From Modestobacter sp. VKM Ac-2986 (GTDB taxonomy: Bacteria > Actinomycetota > Actinomycetes > Mycobacteriales > Geodermatophilaceae): a DNA stretch of 64,000 nucleotides. A model generated the notes under the pieces. The model saw nothing but the letters and a program-made list of their open reading frames with translations. It was not told where the DNA came from and ran no database searches. The DNA lies in the NCBI RefSeq assembly GCF_026967795.1, contig NZ_JAPVBH010000003.1, positions 558,001-622,000 of the forward strand. The letters are read 5' to 3'. Numbering within the stretch: the stretch's first letter is position 1; every line of letters begins with the position of its first letter. Positions 40,371 through 49,172 of the stretch are shown here, in pieces. A program made the position numbers and the translations under genes.

Positions 40371-42035
40371 TCACTTGGCCAGGACGACGCGCTCGTTGGG
40401 CACGGTGTGCGTCATGGTCAGGCCGGTGACGTCGCGCGGGCCGTTCTTGCCCAGGTTCGCCGCGCGCTGCAGCTCGTCCTCCGACAGCGTCTGGGTCTGG
40501 AGGGGCTCCAGGCCACGGACGTCGTCGGCGCTGATGCCCAGGCCCTCGCCGACGCGGGCACCCAGCTCGTCGTCGCACATGAGGAAGTGCCACACCATCC
40601 GCTGCTGCACCTCGGGGACGGCCTGGCCGATGAGCGTGACGAAGTTGGCGACCAGGTCGTCCTTCTCCCACTGCTCCATCAGCTGGTAGCGCTGGCCGGC
40701 CTGCGTGTAGTCGTTGGTGCGCTCGATGCGCTTGCGGGTGAGCCGGCCGGTGATGACCGGGCCCTGCTCGTCGTGCGTGGGGTACTGGTCCTCACGCAGC
40801 CCACCGGTGATGGAGGGCTCGTAGTTGACGTGCGGGTTCTGGCCCGGGCCGAGGTCGACGCCGAAGGACATCTGCCCGCCGCGCTGGTTGGTCTGCACGA
40901 CCGCGTTCTTGGCCGAGTTCACCGGCAGCTGCAGGTAGTTCGGGCCCACCCGGTAGCGCTGCGCATCCGAGTAGGAGAACGTGCGGCCGACCAGCATCTT
41001 GTCGTCGGAGAAGTCCATCCCGTCGACGAGGACGCCGGTGCCGAACGCGCTCTGCTCGTTCTCGTTGTGGTGGTCGTCGACGTTGCGGTTCAGCGTCATC
41101 GTGCCGACCAGCTTGGGCTCGAACTCGTTCTCCGGCCACACCTTGGTGTCGTCCAGGGGGTCGAAGTCCAGCTCGGGGTGGTCGTGGTCGTCCATCAGCT
41201 GGACGTAGAGGTCCCACTGCGGGAAGTCGCCGCGCTCGATGGCCTCGAAGAGGTCCTTGGAGGCGTGGCCGAGGTCGCCGCCCTGGATGACCGCGGCGTC
41301 GGCGTCGGTCAGGCTCTTGACGCCCTGCTTGGGCTGCCAGTGGTACTTGACCAGCTTGGTCTCACCCTGCGCGTTGACCCACTTGTAGGTGTTCACGCCG
41401 AAGCCCTGCATGTGCCGGTAGTCGGCCGGGATGCCGCGCGGGGAGAACAGGTTGACCAGCATGTGCATCGACTCCGGCGTCTGCGACATGAAGTCGAAGA
41501 TGCGGGCCGGCTCCTGGCGGAAGCTGATCGGGTCGGGCTTCAGGGAGTGGATGACGTCGGGGAACTTGATCGCGTCGCGGATGAAGAACACCGCGAGGTT
41601 GTTGCCGACGATGTCCCAGTTGCCGTCCTCGGTGTAGAACTTCACCGCGAAGCCGCGCGGGTCGCGCGCCGCCTCGGAGGAGTCCCGGCCGCCGATGACG
41701 GTGGAGAAGCGGATCGCCAGCGGCGTCTTCTTGCCCGGGGCGTTGAACAGCTTCGCGCGGGTGTAGCGCTCGATGGGCTCGTCGCCCCACTGGCCGGTGG
41801 CCTCGAACTCGCCGTAGGCGACGAAGCCACGGGCGTGGACGACGCGCTCGGGGATGCGCTCGCGGTCGAAGTGGCTGATCTTCTCGAGGAACTGGTAGTT
41901 CTCCAGGGTCGCCGGGCCACGCGAGCCCACCGTCCGCGAGTTCTGGTTGTCGTAGACCGGGTGGCCCTGACGGTTGGTCAGGATCGGCCGGCTCGCCTCA
42001 CTGGCGGCCGGGCCCTGCGATGCGACGTCGGTCAT
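40371..42035 (-). CDS. katA: Monofunctional heme catalase
   Basis: 554 residues. Catalytic His67 in [15 protein letters not shown], the catalytic Asn in [14 protein letters not shown], and the proximal Tyr in [12 protein letters not shown] define a clade of small-subunit catalases. The family N-terminus [19 protein letters not shown] is complete. It breaks down hydrogen peroxide to water and oxygen. The ATG overlaps the Fur-family gene by 4 bases, so both are one operon under the Fur box at 42524. The C-terminus has the short helical region but no class I glutamine-amidotransferase-like domain. Confidence 0.95.
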   Translation of the reverse strand: MTDVASQGPAASEASRPILTNRQGHPVYDNQNSRTVGSRGPATLENYQFLEKISHFDRERIPERVVHARGFVAYGEFEATGQWGDEPIERYTRAKLFNAPGKKTPLAIRFSTVIGGRDSSEAARDPRGFAVKFYTEDGNWDIVGNNLAVFFIRDAIKFPDVIHSLKPDPISFRQEPARIFDFMSQTPESMHMLVNLFSPRGIPADYRHMQGFGVNTYKWVNAQGETKLVKYHWQPKQGVKSLTDADAAVIQGGDLGHASKDLFEAIERGDFPQWDLYVQLMDDHDHPELDFDPLDDTKVWPENEFEPKLVGTMTLNRNVDDHHNENEQSAFGTGVLVDGMDFSDDKMLVGRTFSYSDAQRYRVGPNYLQLPVNSAKNAVVQTNQRGGQMSFGVDLGPGQNPHVNYEPSITGGLREDQYPTHDEQGPVITGRLTRKRIERTNDYTQAGQRYQLMEQWEKDDLVANFVTLIGQAVPEVQQRMVWHFLMCDDELGARVGEGLGISADDVRGLEPLQTQTLSEDELQRAANLGKNGPRDVTGLTMTHTVPNERVVLAK

Positions 42036-42502
42036 GCTCCCACTCCCTCTCCGATTGCTGTGTTCGATCCGTACCCGTGCTGACTGCGCCGTACCTGACA
42101 GTCGGCGCAGAGTCCCCAGAAGACGACCTCTGCCTCGTCGACGGCGAAGCCCGCCGCGTCCGAGGGGGTCAGGCAGGGCGCCTGGCCCACCACGCAGTCG
42201 ACGTCGGCGACCGTCCCGCACCCGCGGCAGACCAGGTGGTGGTGGTTGTCGCCGACCCGCAACTCGTAGAGCGCGGGCCCACCGGCCGGCTCGATCCGCC
42301 GGGCCAGGCCGGCCCCGGTCAGCGCCTTGAGCACCCCGTAGACCGCCTGCGGCGAGATCGAGGGGTGCACGGCGCGGGCCGCGGTGGCGATGGTGTCGGC
42401 GTCGACGTGCGGGTGCTCGGCGAGCACGCCCAGCACCGACAGCCGGGGCCGCGTCACGCGCAGCCCCGCCGTCCTCAGCTGGTCGTCCCAGGCCGTCTCC
42501 AT
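42032..42502 (-). CDS. Fur-family peroxide/metal repressor (CatR/FurA-like)
   Basis: 156 residues: winged-helix domain (about 8-80: [32 protein letters not shown]) and dimerisation domain with the metal segment [12 protein letters not shown] and a second Cys pair in GLCADCQ, the structural zinc site. The ATG at 42500-42502 lies six bases from a TTGGGT -10 box, so the mRNA is likely leaderless. A perfect 15-base palindrome overlaps the -35. Coupled by a 4-base overlap to the catalase, as in Streptomyces catR-catA and mycobacterial furA-katG. Confidence 0.92.
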   Translation of the reverse strand: METAWDDQLRTAGLRVTRPRLSVLGVLAEHPHVDADTIATAARAVHPSISPQAVYGVLKALTGAGLARRIEPAGGPALYELRVGDNHHHLVCRGCGTVADVDCVVGQAPCLTPSDAAGFAVDEAEVVFWGLCADCQVRRSQHGYGSNTAIGEGVGA

Positions 42503-42508
42503 GTGCCC

Positions 42509-42538
42509 ACCCAACCGTCTTCTTTTGACTGAGTCAAA
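42509..42538 (-). promoter_or_regulatory. Promoter and Fur-type operator (TTTGACT-G-AGTCAAA) of the fur-catalase operon
   Basis: On the minus strand TTGACT (42532-42537) and TTGGGT (42509-42514) are 17 bases apart. The 15-base perfect palindrome 42524-42538 covers the -35. Strong sign of peroxide- or metal-responsive autoregulation. Confidence 0.75.
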
Positions 42539-42563
42539 TCAACGGCGGGTGAACGTCGTCCAC

Positions 42564-43439
42564 CTAGGCGAAGACGATGGTGCGGTCGCCCTCGACGATG
42601 ACCCGGTCCTCCACGTGCCAGGTCACGGCCTGGGCGAGCACCTGGCGCTCGACGTAGCGGCCGATGCGGCGCATGTCCTCCACCGTGGCGCGGTGGTCGA
42701 CCCGGGCGACCTCCTGCTCGATGATCGGCCCGGCGTCGAGCTCGGCGGTCACGTAGTGCGCGGTCGCCCCGATCAGCTTGACGCCCCGGTCGTGGGCGGC
42801 CCGGTAGGGGTTCGCACCGACGAAGGCCGGCAGGAAGCTGTGGTGGATGTTGATCAGCCGCTCCGGGAACCGGCTGCAGAAGTCGGCGGAGACGATCTGC
42901 ATGTAGCGGGCCAGCACCACCAGGTCGACGTCCCCGACCAGCTCCAGCGCGCGGGCCTCGGCGGCGTCCTTGGTGTCGGGGGTGACCGGCACGTGGTGGA
43001 AGGGCACCCCGGCGGCGCGGGCGACCGGCTCGAGGTCGGGGTGGTTGGAGACCACGGCGGCCACCTCGGCGCGCAGGTCGCCCGAGCCCACCCGGTAGAG
43101 CAGCTCCTGCAGCACGTGGTCGGCCTTGGACACGAACACCGCCACCCGCGGCTTCCGGGCCGCCTCGGTGAGCCGCCAGGTGAACTGCCACTCCCCCGCC
43201 AGCCCGGCCAGCGCGGCCTCCAGCTGCACCCGCCGGCTGGCCAGGTCGGCCAGCACGAACTCCAGCCGCAGCGTGAACACCCCGCCGACCGGGTCGGAGG
43301 AGTGCTGCTGGGACTCGGTGATGTTCGCGCCGGCGTCGGCCATCAGCCGGGACAGGACGGCGACGATGCCCGGCCGGTCGGGGCAGCGGACGACGAGCCG
43401 TCCGACGTCGGCGAGGCGGGCATCCGAGGGCGCTGACAT
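42564..43439 (-). CDS. purU: Formyltetrahydrofolate deformylase
   Basis: 291 residues: an N-terminal ACT domain (about 12-85: LVVRCPDRPGIVAVLSRL) and a formyltransferase-fold domain (about 92-291) with INIHHSFLPAFVGANPY and IGATAHYVTAELDAGPII, the catalytic Asn/His/Asp region of PurU. It hydrolyses 10-formyl-THF to formate and THF. Placed far from metF and folD, but together they could regenerate the free THF that LigM-type demethylases consume. It also balances the one-carbon pool for purine synthesis. It starts at ATG 43437-43439; no neighbour overlaps. Confidence 0.95.
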   Translation of the reverse strand: MSAPSDARLADVGRLVVRCPDRPGIVAVLSRLMADAGANITESQQHSSDPVGGVFTLRLEFVLADLASRRVQLEAALAGLAGEWQFTWRLTEAARKPRVAVFVSKADHVLQELLYRVGSGDLRAEVAAVVSNHPDLEPVARAAGVPFHHVPVTPDTKDAAEARALELVGDVDLVVLARYMQIVSADFCSRFPERLINIHHSFLPAFVGANPYRAAHDRGVKLIGATAHYVTAELDAGPIIEQEVARVDHRATVEDMRRIGRYVERQVLAQAVTWHVEDRVIVEGDRTIVFA

Positions 43440-43508
43440 GCGCGAGATCGTGGCAGAACCGGCTCGCCGGGCTCGCACGGCCCCGACCCGTCCGCCGACA
43501 TCTGCGCT

Positions 43509-43539
43509 CTCGTGGCCTCTCGGATCCAGAGGCCACGAG
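43509..43539. terminator. Hairpin after the LigD polymerase-domain gene
   Basis: 12-base stem (43509-43520 with 43528-43539), 7-base loop, 10 bases past the stop at 43550. Confidence 0.65.
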
Positions 43540-43549
43540 GACGCAGCTG

Positions 43550-44467
43550 TCAGCGCGCGGGCAGCGACGCGCGGCGGCGGGCGGTGACGTCGAACAGGTC
43601 GCCGTGGGCCTCGACGCGGGCCAGCACGTCGTCGGTGCGGAAGCGGACCGACTCCGGGTCGTCGCCCTCGCGCAGCGCGTCCACCTCGGCCCAGCGCAGC
43701 GGCGTGGACACCGTCGCCAGCGGCCGGGCGCGCAGCGAGTACGGCGCGACCGTCGTCTTCGAGGTGTTGTTCTGGCTCCAGTCCAGCAGCACCTTGCCCG
43801 GCCGCAGCGCCTTCTCCATCCGCCACACCACGTGCTCGGGGGTCTCCGCGCTCAGCTCCTGGGCCAGCGCCTTCGCGTAGCGGCTGGGGTGGTCGGCGTC
43901 CCGGCAGCGGATCGGCGCGTAGACCTGCAGCCCCTTGGAGCCCGAGGTCTTCACCACCGGGTCCAGGCCGTCGTCGACCAGCCGTTCGCGCAGCCGGTGC
44001 GCCAGTTGCGCGCACTCGACGACGCTCGTGCCCGGGCCCGGGTCGAGGTCGAGCACCAGCAGGTCGGGCAGCTCGGGCTGTCCACGGGCGCCCACCTGCC
44101 ACTGCGGCACGTGCACCTCCAGGGCGGCCAGGTTCGCCGACCAGACCAGGTCCGGGACGGCGGTCAGCAGCACCATCTCCAGCGTCTCCCGCCCCTTGGT
44201 CGAGCCGGGCGAGGGCACGGTCACCGTGTGCACCCACGGCGGGGAGTGCCGGGCGTTGTTCTTCTCGAAGAACGCCTGCCCCTCGACCCCGTTCGGCCAC
44301 CGGGTGAAGGTGACCGGCCGGTGCGCCACGTGCGCCAGCAGCACCGGCGCGATCCGCACGTAGTAGTCGATGACCTGGGCCTTGGTGAACCCGACCTCGG
44401 GGAAGAGCACCTTGTCCAGGTTGGACACCTCGAGTTCGCGGCCGTCGATGTGCACCCGCTGTCTCAC
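43550..44467 (-). CDS. LigD-type polymerase (prim-pol) for non-homologous end joining
   Basis: 305 residues equal to the polymerase domain of LigD alone. LVLDLDPGPGTS holds the metal-binding Asp pair, KTSGSKGLQVYAP the Ser/Lys nucleotide loop, and LLDWSQNNTSKTTVAPYS the third catalytic Asp. It adds ribonucleotides or nucleotides at broken ends. In Mycobacterium and Pseudomonas this domain is fused to phosphoesterase and ligase. Here it is a separate gene 19 bases after the ligase gene, so the complex is split. Confidence 0.92.
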   Translation of the reverse strand: MRQRVHIDGRELEVSNLDKVLFPEVGFTKAQVIDYYVRIAPVLLAHVAHRPVTFTRWPNGVEGQAFFEKNNARHSPPWVHTVTVPSPGSTKGRETLEMVLLTAVPDLVWSANLAALEVHVPQWQVGARGQPELPDLLVLDLDPGPGTSVVECAQLAHRLRERLVDDGLDPVVKTSGSKGLQVYAPIRCRDADHPSRYAKALAQELSAETPEHVVWRMEKALRPGKVLLDWSQNNTSKTTVAPYSLRARPLATVSTPLRWAEVDALREGDDPESVRFRTDDVLARVEAHGDLFDVTARRRASLPAR

Positions 44468-44486
44468 GGCTCGGCCACCCCGTTCC

Positions 44487-45953
44487 TCACGGCTCCGCCA
44501 CGACGTCGTCCGGGTCGAGGTCGTCGCGCAGCCCGCGCCAGGCGGGGTGCCGCAGCCGGCCCTCCCGCGTCCACTCGCCGAACGCGACCTCGCCGACCAG
44601 CGTCGGCTCCACCCAGTGCGCGTCGCGGGTGACCTCGCGCGGCAGCGCGTCGGCGAACGGGGACGTCGACCGCGCGGTCAGCAGCGGCTCGAGGTCGGCC
44701 AGCGCCCTCGCGGTGAACCCGGTGCCCACGTGCCCGGCGAACACCAGCCGGCCGGTGTCGTCGTGCACGCCCAGCAGCAGCGAGCCGATGCCGCCGGCCC
44801 GCCGCCCCGCACCCGGACGCCAGCCGCCGACGACGACCGACTGGGTGCGCAGGTTCTTCACCTTCCGCCAGTCCGGGCCCCGCCCGCCGGGGCGGTAGAC
44901 GGAGTCCAGCCGCTTGGCGAGCACGCCCTCCAGCCCGTTCTCCCGGCTGGCCGCCTGCACCTGGTCGCCGTTGCCCACGAACCAGGGGGTGGTCGTCCAG
45001 CGGCCCCCGGCCAGGCCCAGGGCGTCCAGCCGCGCGCGGCGCTCGGTCCAGGGCAGGTCGAGCAGGCTCTCGCCGTCCAGGGCGAGCAGGTCAAACACCA
45101 GGTAGCTGACCGGTGCCGCGGCGGCCATCCGGGCGACCTCGGGCCCGGTGCGGTGCATCCGGCCCTGCAGCAGCCCGAAGTCCGGCCGGCCGGCGGCGTC
45201 CAGCGCGACGACCTCGCCGTCGAGCACCGCGTCACGGCCGCTGAGCACAGCGGGCAGCGCGTGCAGCTCGGGGTAGGTGGCGGTCACGTCGTTGCCGCTG
45301 CGGGCGCGCAGCCGCAACCGGCCCGACCGCACGTGGGCCAGCGCCCGGACGCCGTCCCACTTGAACTCGTAGCCCCAGCGCGGGTCGTCGGCCGGCGGCA
45401 GCTCACCGATCGCGGCGAGCATCGGCGGCAGATCCTCGGGCACACCGTCGGCGACCGGGGCCGCCGTCACCGGGTCGGGGTCGAGCTGGCGCAGGTTCCA
45501 GCTGCCGTCGGGCAGCCGGAACAGCAGGTACCGGCCGGTCAGCCGGGAGCCGGCGAAGGCGACGGTGACGTGGTCGTCGGTCCACTTCTCGGTGGCGTAG
45601 CGGCCCGCGTCCCAGATCGTCGACACCCCGCCGCCGTACTCACCGGCGGCGATGGTCCCAGAGAAGGAGGCGTACTCCAGCGGGTGGTCCTCGGTGGGGA
45701 CGGCGAGCCGGTTGACCCCCGGCTCGAGCGGAGGGCCCTTGGGCACCGCCCAGCTGCGCAACACCCCGTCGCGCTCCAGCCGCAGGTCCCAGTGCACGCG
45801 CTCGCCCGTGCGGCCGCGCGGCGTGTGGTGCTCGTGGACGACGAACGTGTCGTCGTCGCCCTGCGGCAGCGGCTGCCCGGCCGGCGGGACCGGCTCGGCG
45901 GTGCGGGTCGGGTCACGCCTGGCCCGGTAGGTGGCCAGCGGGTCGGCGGCCAC
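44487..45953 (-). CDS. ligD: LigD phosphoesterase-ATP-dependent DNA ligase fusion
   Basis: 488 residues. The N-terminal 3'-phosphoesterase domain (about 35-150: FVVHEHHTPRGRTGERVHWD with the His/Asp metal site) is followed by an ATP-dependent ligase (about 175-488) with the adenylated Lys in YEFKWDGVRALAH and later motifs DGEVVALD, YLVFDLLALDG, EGVLAKRLDS and WRKVKNL. It seals double-strand breaks with Ku. The polymerase domain is encoded by the next gene. The GTG start lies four bases after the Ku stop, so Ku, LigD and polymerase form one operon. Confidence 0.93.
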   Translation of the reverse strand: MAADPLATYRARRDPTRTAEPVPPAGQPLPQGDDDTFVVHEHHTPRGRTGERVHWDLRLERDGVLRSWAVPKGPPLEPGVNRLAVPTEDHPLEYASFSGTIAAGEYGGGVSTIWDAGRYATEKWTDDHVTVAFAGSRLTGRYLLFRLPDGSWNLRQLDPDPVTAAPVADGVPEDLPPMLAAIGELPPADDPRWGYEFKWDGVRALAHVRSGRLRLRARSGNDVTATYPELHALPAVLSGRDAVLDGEVVALDAAGRPDFGLLQGRMHRTGPEVARMAAAAPVSYLVFDLLALDGESLLDLPWTERRARLDALGLAGGRWTTTPWFVGNGDQVQAASRENGLEGVLAKRLDSVYRPGGRGPDWRKVKNLRTQSVVVGGWRPGAGRRAGGIGSLLLGVHDDTGRLVFAGHVGTGFTARALADLEPLLTARSTSPFADALPREVTRDAHWVEPTLVGEVAFGEWTREGRLRHPAWRGLRDDLDPDDVVAEP

Positions 45954-45957
45954 CGGG

Positions 45958-46932
45958 TCAGGCCGTCTTGCGGGCCCGGGACGCGCGCTTGGCCGGCTTC
46001 GCGGGCTCCTCGGCCTCGGCGGCGGGGGCCTTCTTCGCGGGAGCCCGCTTCGCCGGGGCCTTGGCCGGTGCGGCCTTCTTCGCGGCGGCCTTCTTGGCCG
46101 GTGCCTTCGCGGGCGGGGCGTCGTCGGCGTCGTCGTCCGGGGCCGCCTTCGGCGCGGAGCCGCCGGCGCGCTCGACGCTGCGGCGCAGCGCGCTCATCAG
46201 GTCCACGACCGCGCCACCACCGGTGTCGGCGGCCTCGGGGGCGGCCTGCACCTCACCGCCGGACTGCTTGGCCTCCAGCAGGGCCTGCATGGCCTCGCGG
46301 TAGTCGTCGGTGAACGCGGAGGGGTCGAAGTCACCGGCCATCGTGGAGATCAGCGACTCGGCCATCGCCAGCTCCTGGGGCTTGACGGCGACCTCCTCGT
46401 CGAGGAAGGCGAACCCGGGACGGCGGATCTCGTCGGGCCAGCGCATCGTGTGCAGCACCAGCACGCCCTCGCGCACCCGCAGCGCGGCCAGCGACTCGCG
46501 CTGCCGGATCGCGATCTTGGTGATCGCCACCTGGCCGGCGTTCTCCAGCGCGGTGCGCAGCAGCACGTAGGGCCGCGTCGCGACGCCGTCGGGCTCCAGG
46601 TAGTAGGTCTTCTCGAAGTGGATCGGGTCGATCTGCTCCTGGTCGACGAACTGGAGCACCTCGATCTCCCGGGTGGTGACCAGCGGGAGCTCGTCGAAGT
46701 CCTCGTCGGTCAGGACCACCAGCTGGCCGTCGGGCAGCTCGTAGCCCTTGCCGATGTCGTTGTACTCGACCGTCTCGCCGTCGACGGAGCAGATGCGCTG
46801 GTACTTGACCCGGCCGCCGTCGGTCTTGTGCACCTGGTGGAAGCGGATGTCGTGGTCCTCGGTGGCCGAGTACAGCTTCACCGCGATGGAGACCAGGCCG
46901 AACGAGACCGCGCCACGCCAGATCGACCGCAT
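45958..46932 (-). CDS. ku: DNA end-binding protein Ku
   Basis: 324 residues. The Ku core (about 1-255) begins MRSIWRGAVSFGLVSIAVKL and includes GKGYELPDGQLVVLTDEDF, DPIHFEKTYYL and LVLHTMRWPDEIR, all bacterial Ku hallmarks. The C-terminal ~60 residues are an Ala/Lys/Pro-rich tail (KAPAKKAAAKKAAPAKAP) like those that hold DNA in Mycobacterium and Streptomyces Ku. The ATG has GGAGG seven bases upstream. First gene of the end-joining operon. Confidence 0.95.
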   Translation of the reverse strand: MRSIWRGAVSFGLVSIAVKLYSATEDHDIRFHQVHKTDGGRVKYQRICSVDGETVEYNDIGKGYELPDGQLVVLTDEDFDELPLVTTREIEVLQFVDQEQIDPIHFEKTYYLEPDGVATRPYVLLRTALENAGQVAITKIAIRQRESLAALRVREGVLVLHTMRWPDEIRRPGFAFLDEEVAVKPQELAMAESLISTMAGDFDPSAFTDDYREAMQALLEAKQSGGEVQAAPEAADTGGGAVVDLMSALRRSVERAGGSAPKAAPDDDADDAPPAKAPAKKAAAKKAAPAKAPAKRAPAKKAPAAEAEEPAKPAKRASRARKTA

Positions 46933-47115
46933 GCCCCGACCTCCCCACCCGGGGCCCCACGGCACCCGACGAGCCCTGAGCGTAGGTGCGCGGGTGCCTG
47001 CACGGCAGGCCGAACCGGTCACGCTGCGCGAGGGACCACCCAGAGGGGTGACGGTCTGGCCGCGCCGCTGCCTGCCCGGCTCGGTCCGAACCGGGCACGC
47101 AGCGTCACCGACCGG

Positions 47116-47676
47116 TCAGTCGTCGTCCCCGCCGGACATCGCCTGCTGCTGCAGGGAGTCGTAGGCGAACTGGCCGACGTCGGCCAGCGCCACCATCGTC
47201 ATGGTCAGCGCGGCCAGCCGCGTGGCCCCCGGCACCGTCGCGTAGCCGAACACCAGCGCCGTCGCCGTCCACTGGGCCAGGCAGAACGGACAGGTGACGA
47301 GCTCGCCGATCGCGTGCTTCACGCCGCCGTGCACCCGGATCTCCTCGGCGATCTCCGCCTCCCCGGACTGGCCCTGGAAGGTGGTGAACGGTGCCCGGAG
47401 CGGGCTGGCCACCGGGTCCTTGGCGATCGTGCGGGCGATGCGGAACGTCGCGACGGTCAGCAGGACCGCGTCCCCCAGCGGGATCCGGGTGGGCAGCTCC
47501 CGACCCGACGCGCGCACCGCGGCCGCGCCGGCCGCGGTCAGGGTCAGGTAGGTGCTCATCGCCCCGAGCAGGCCACCGAGCGGGCGGTCCTCGTCCGGGG
47601 AGTACTCGTGCTTCTGCTCCTTCGCCCACCGCCGCAGCGGAGACGTCAGCCGCTGGACCTCGTCCGTGATCGCCAT
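47116..47676 (-). CDS. DUF1360 membrane protein
   Basis: 186 residues with two or three hydrophobic segments. The family signature is VTCPFCLAQWTATALVFGY (about residue 128-146), with the Cys pair typical of DUF1360, a sporulation-annotated membrane family of unknown function also present in non-sporulating bacteria. FRIARTIAKDPVASPLRAPF precedes it. Stands alone between Ku and the DUF5709 gene. Confidence 0.82.
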   Translation of the reverse strand: MAITDEVQRLTSPLRRWAKEQKHEYSPDEDRPLGGLLGAMSTYLTLTAAGAAAVRASGRELPTRIPLGDAVLLTVATFRIARTIAKDPVASPLRAPFTTFQGQSGEAEIAEEIRVHGGVKHAIGELVTCPFCLAQWTATALVFGYATVPGATRLAALTMTMVALADVGQFAYDSLQQQAMSGGDDD

Positions 47677-47847
47677 GGGACGCAGCTACCCGCGCCGCCA
47701 CCCGGCCATGCCAGGCGGGACGGGCATCACGCATGGCGGCGGGACGGGCGGGTAGGGCGCTGACCACGACGCCGGTCACCCGACCGGCTCCCCCGTCCCC
47801 CTCCGGGACGGACGAGCGTGCCCAGCACGCAGGACGGAGGCACCGCC

Positions 47848-48396
47848 ATGACCACGCCCGACCCCACCGAGGTCGACCAGGCCGCGATCGACCAGGCCGC
47901 ACGTGACGGCGCCCTGAACGACGCCGAGTTCCCCGACGACGAGCGCGGCGTCACCGGCGCCCGCGACGGCGTCACCGGAGACGTCGGCCCCGAGGGCCAG
48001 ACCGCCCGCGACATCTCCTACGAGGACGACGGCGTCCCCGAGATCGCCGACGACGACATCCAGACCGCTGCTGCGGCCGAGGACCCGCAGTTCGAGCCGG
48101 TCCCCGGCGAGCGCGCCAACGCCACCGTCGACTTCGGGACGACGGCCCGTGAGCAGGCCGAGGGCGAGTCGCTCTCCGCCCGGCTCGAGCGCGAGGTGCC
48201 CGACGACGCCGACGCGGTCCGCCCGGCCGAGGACCCCGACCGCGCCTTCGCCCAGCTCGACCAGGACGAGGACACCGACGCCCTCAGCGACTCCGGCACC
48301 AACCGCACCGGCGACGACGTCGAGGCCTTCGCCGACGCGCCGGCCGGTGGCGAGGGTCCCGAGGCGAGCGCGGTGCACGTCGTCGAGGAGAGCTGA
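47848..48396 (+). CDS. DUF5709-like acidic protein
   Basis: 182 residues, strongly acidic and low in hydrophobic residues, so probably disordered: AAIDQAARDGALNDAEFPDD, TARDISYEDDGVPEIADDDI and RLEREVPDDADAVRPAEDPD. It resembles the actinobacterial DUF5709 family, whose function is unknown and which is often stress-induced. The ATG at 47848 is set by GGAGG seven bases upstream. A strong hairpin follows. Confidence 0.72.
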   Translation: MTTPDPTEVDQAAIDQAARDGALNDAEFPDDERGVTGARDGVTGDVGPEGQTARDISYEDDGVPEIADDDIQTAAAAEDPQFEPVPGERANATVDFGTTAREQAEGESLSARLEREVPDDADAVRPAEDPDRAFAQLDQDEDTDALSDSGTNRTGDDVEAFADAPAGGEGPEASAVHVVEES

Positions 48397-48410
48397 CCCG
48401 ACCGCGACGT

Positions 48411-48438
48411 CCAGGCCCCGGCGGCGTCCGGGGCCTGG
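48411..48438. terminator. Hairpin terminator after the DUF5709 gene
   Basis: 11-base perfect stem (48411-48421 with 48428-48438) and 6-base loop shortly after the stop. Confidence 0.7.
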
Positions 48439-48637
48439 AGTGGTGCGGCGATCATGCCGCGACTAGGTTGGGCGCCACGGTTGAGCAGCCAGCCGCTGCC
48501 TGCCCGCAAGTCGCCGGGCAGGTCTGCCCGGAACCTCGGTGCGCCGAGGCCACACCCCGACCGGACCGTGTGCAGGGCTACATTGGTCCGGCGAAGGCGT
48601 GCCCGCGGGGCACCGCCGCTGAGAGGAGCTGCAGTCC

Positions 48638-49036
48638 GTGACCTCATCCGACTCACCCGCCGAGGGCTCGCGCGACGTGTCGGCCCCGGCTGACTCGAAC
48701 GAAGCGCCCTTCGACGACGTGATCACGCTGTCGACGTCCACCGACGACGACGGCACGGTCACCGTGACCGTCGTCGGCGAGGTCGACACGTTCACCGCCC
48801 CGGTCCTCCGGGCGTCGCTGGACACCCAGCTCGAGCAGCAGCCCACCGCGCTCGTGATCGACCTGTGCGGCGTCCAGTTCCTCGGCTCGGCCGGCCTGGC
48901 CGTGCTCGTGGAGACCCAGAAGTCGGCGCGCTCCCGCGACGTCGGCCTGCGGCTGGTGGCCAACACCCGCGCCGTGACCCGTCCCCTCGAGGTCACCGGC
49001 CTGATCGACCTGTTCACCATCGCCGAGAAGGCCTGA
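48638..49036 (+). CDS. STAS-domain anti-sigma factor antagonist
   Basis: 132 residues, mainly a STAS domain (about 28-130): VVGEVDTFTAPVLRASLDTQ, ALVIDLCGVQFLGSAGLAVL with the phospho-acceptor Ser in LGSAG, and LRLVANTRAVTRPLEVTGL. The GTG follows AGGAG by nine bases. Such RsbV-like proteins free a sigma factor by binding its RsbW kinase. An RsbW-SigF pair is 1.4 kb to the right, a natural partner. Confidence 0.9.
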   Translation: MTSSDSPAEGSRDVSAPADSNEAPFDDVITLSTSTDDDGTVTVTVVGEVDTFTAPVLRASLDTQLEQQPTALVIDLCGVQFLGSAGLAVLVETQKSARSRDVGLRLVANTRAVTRPLEVTGLIDLFTIAEKA

Positions 49037-49075
49037 CGCCCACCGGCACAGCACTCCCGGGGCCCCGGCCCCACA

Positions 49076-49117
49076 GACGACGAAGGCGCCCCGCAGCCGC
49101 GGGGCGCCTTCGTCGTC
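49076..49117. terminator. Strong hairpin terminator after the STAS gene
   Basis: 19-base perfect stem (49076-49094 with 49099-49117), loop AGCC; between convergent STAS and topoisomerase genes. Confidence 0.85.
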
Positions 49118-49172
49118 TCCGGCCCTGCTGCAGGTCCCCATCGCGAGGTCGCGCGTGGAGGCAGCAGGGTCC

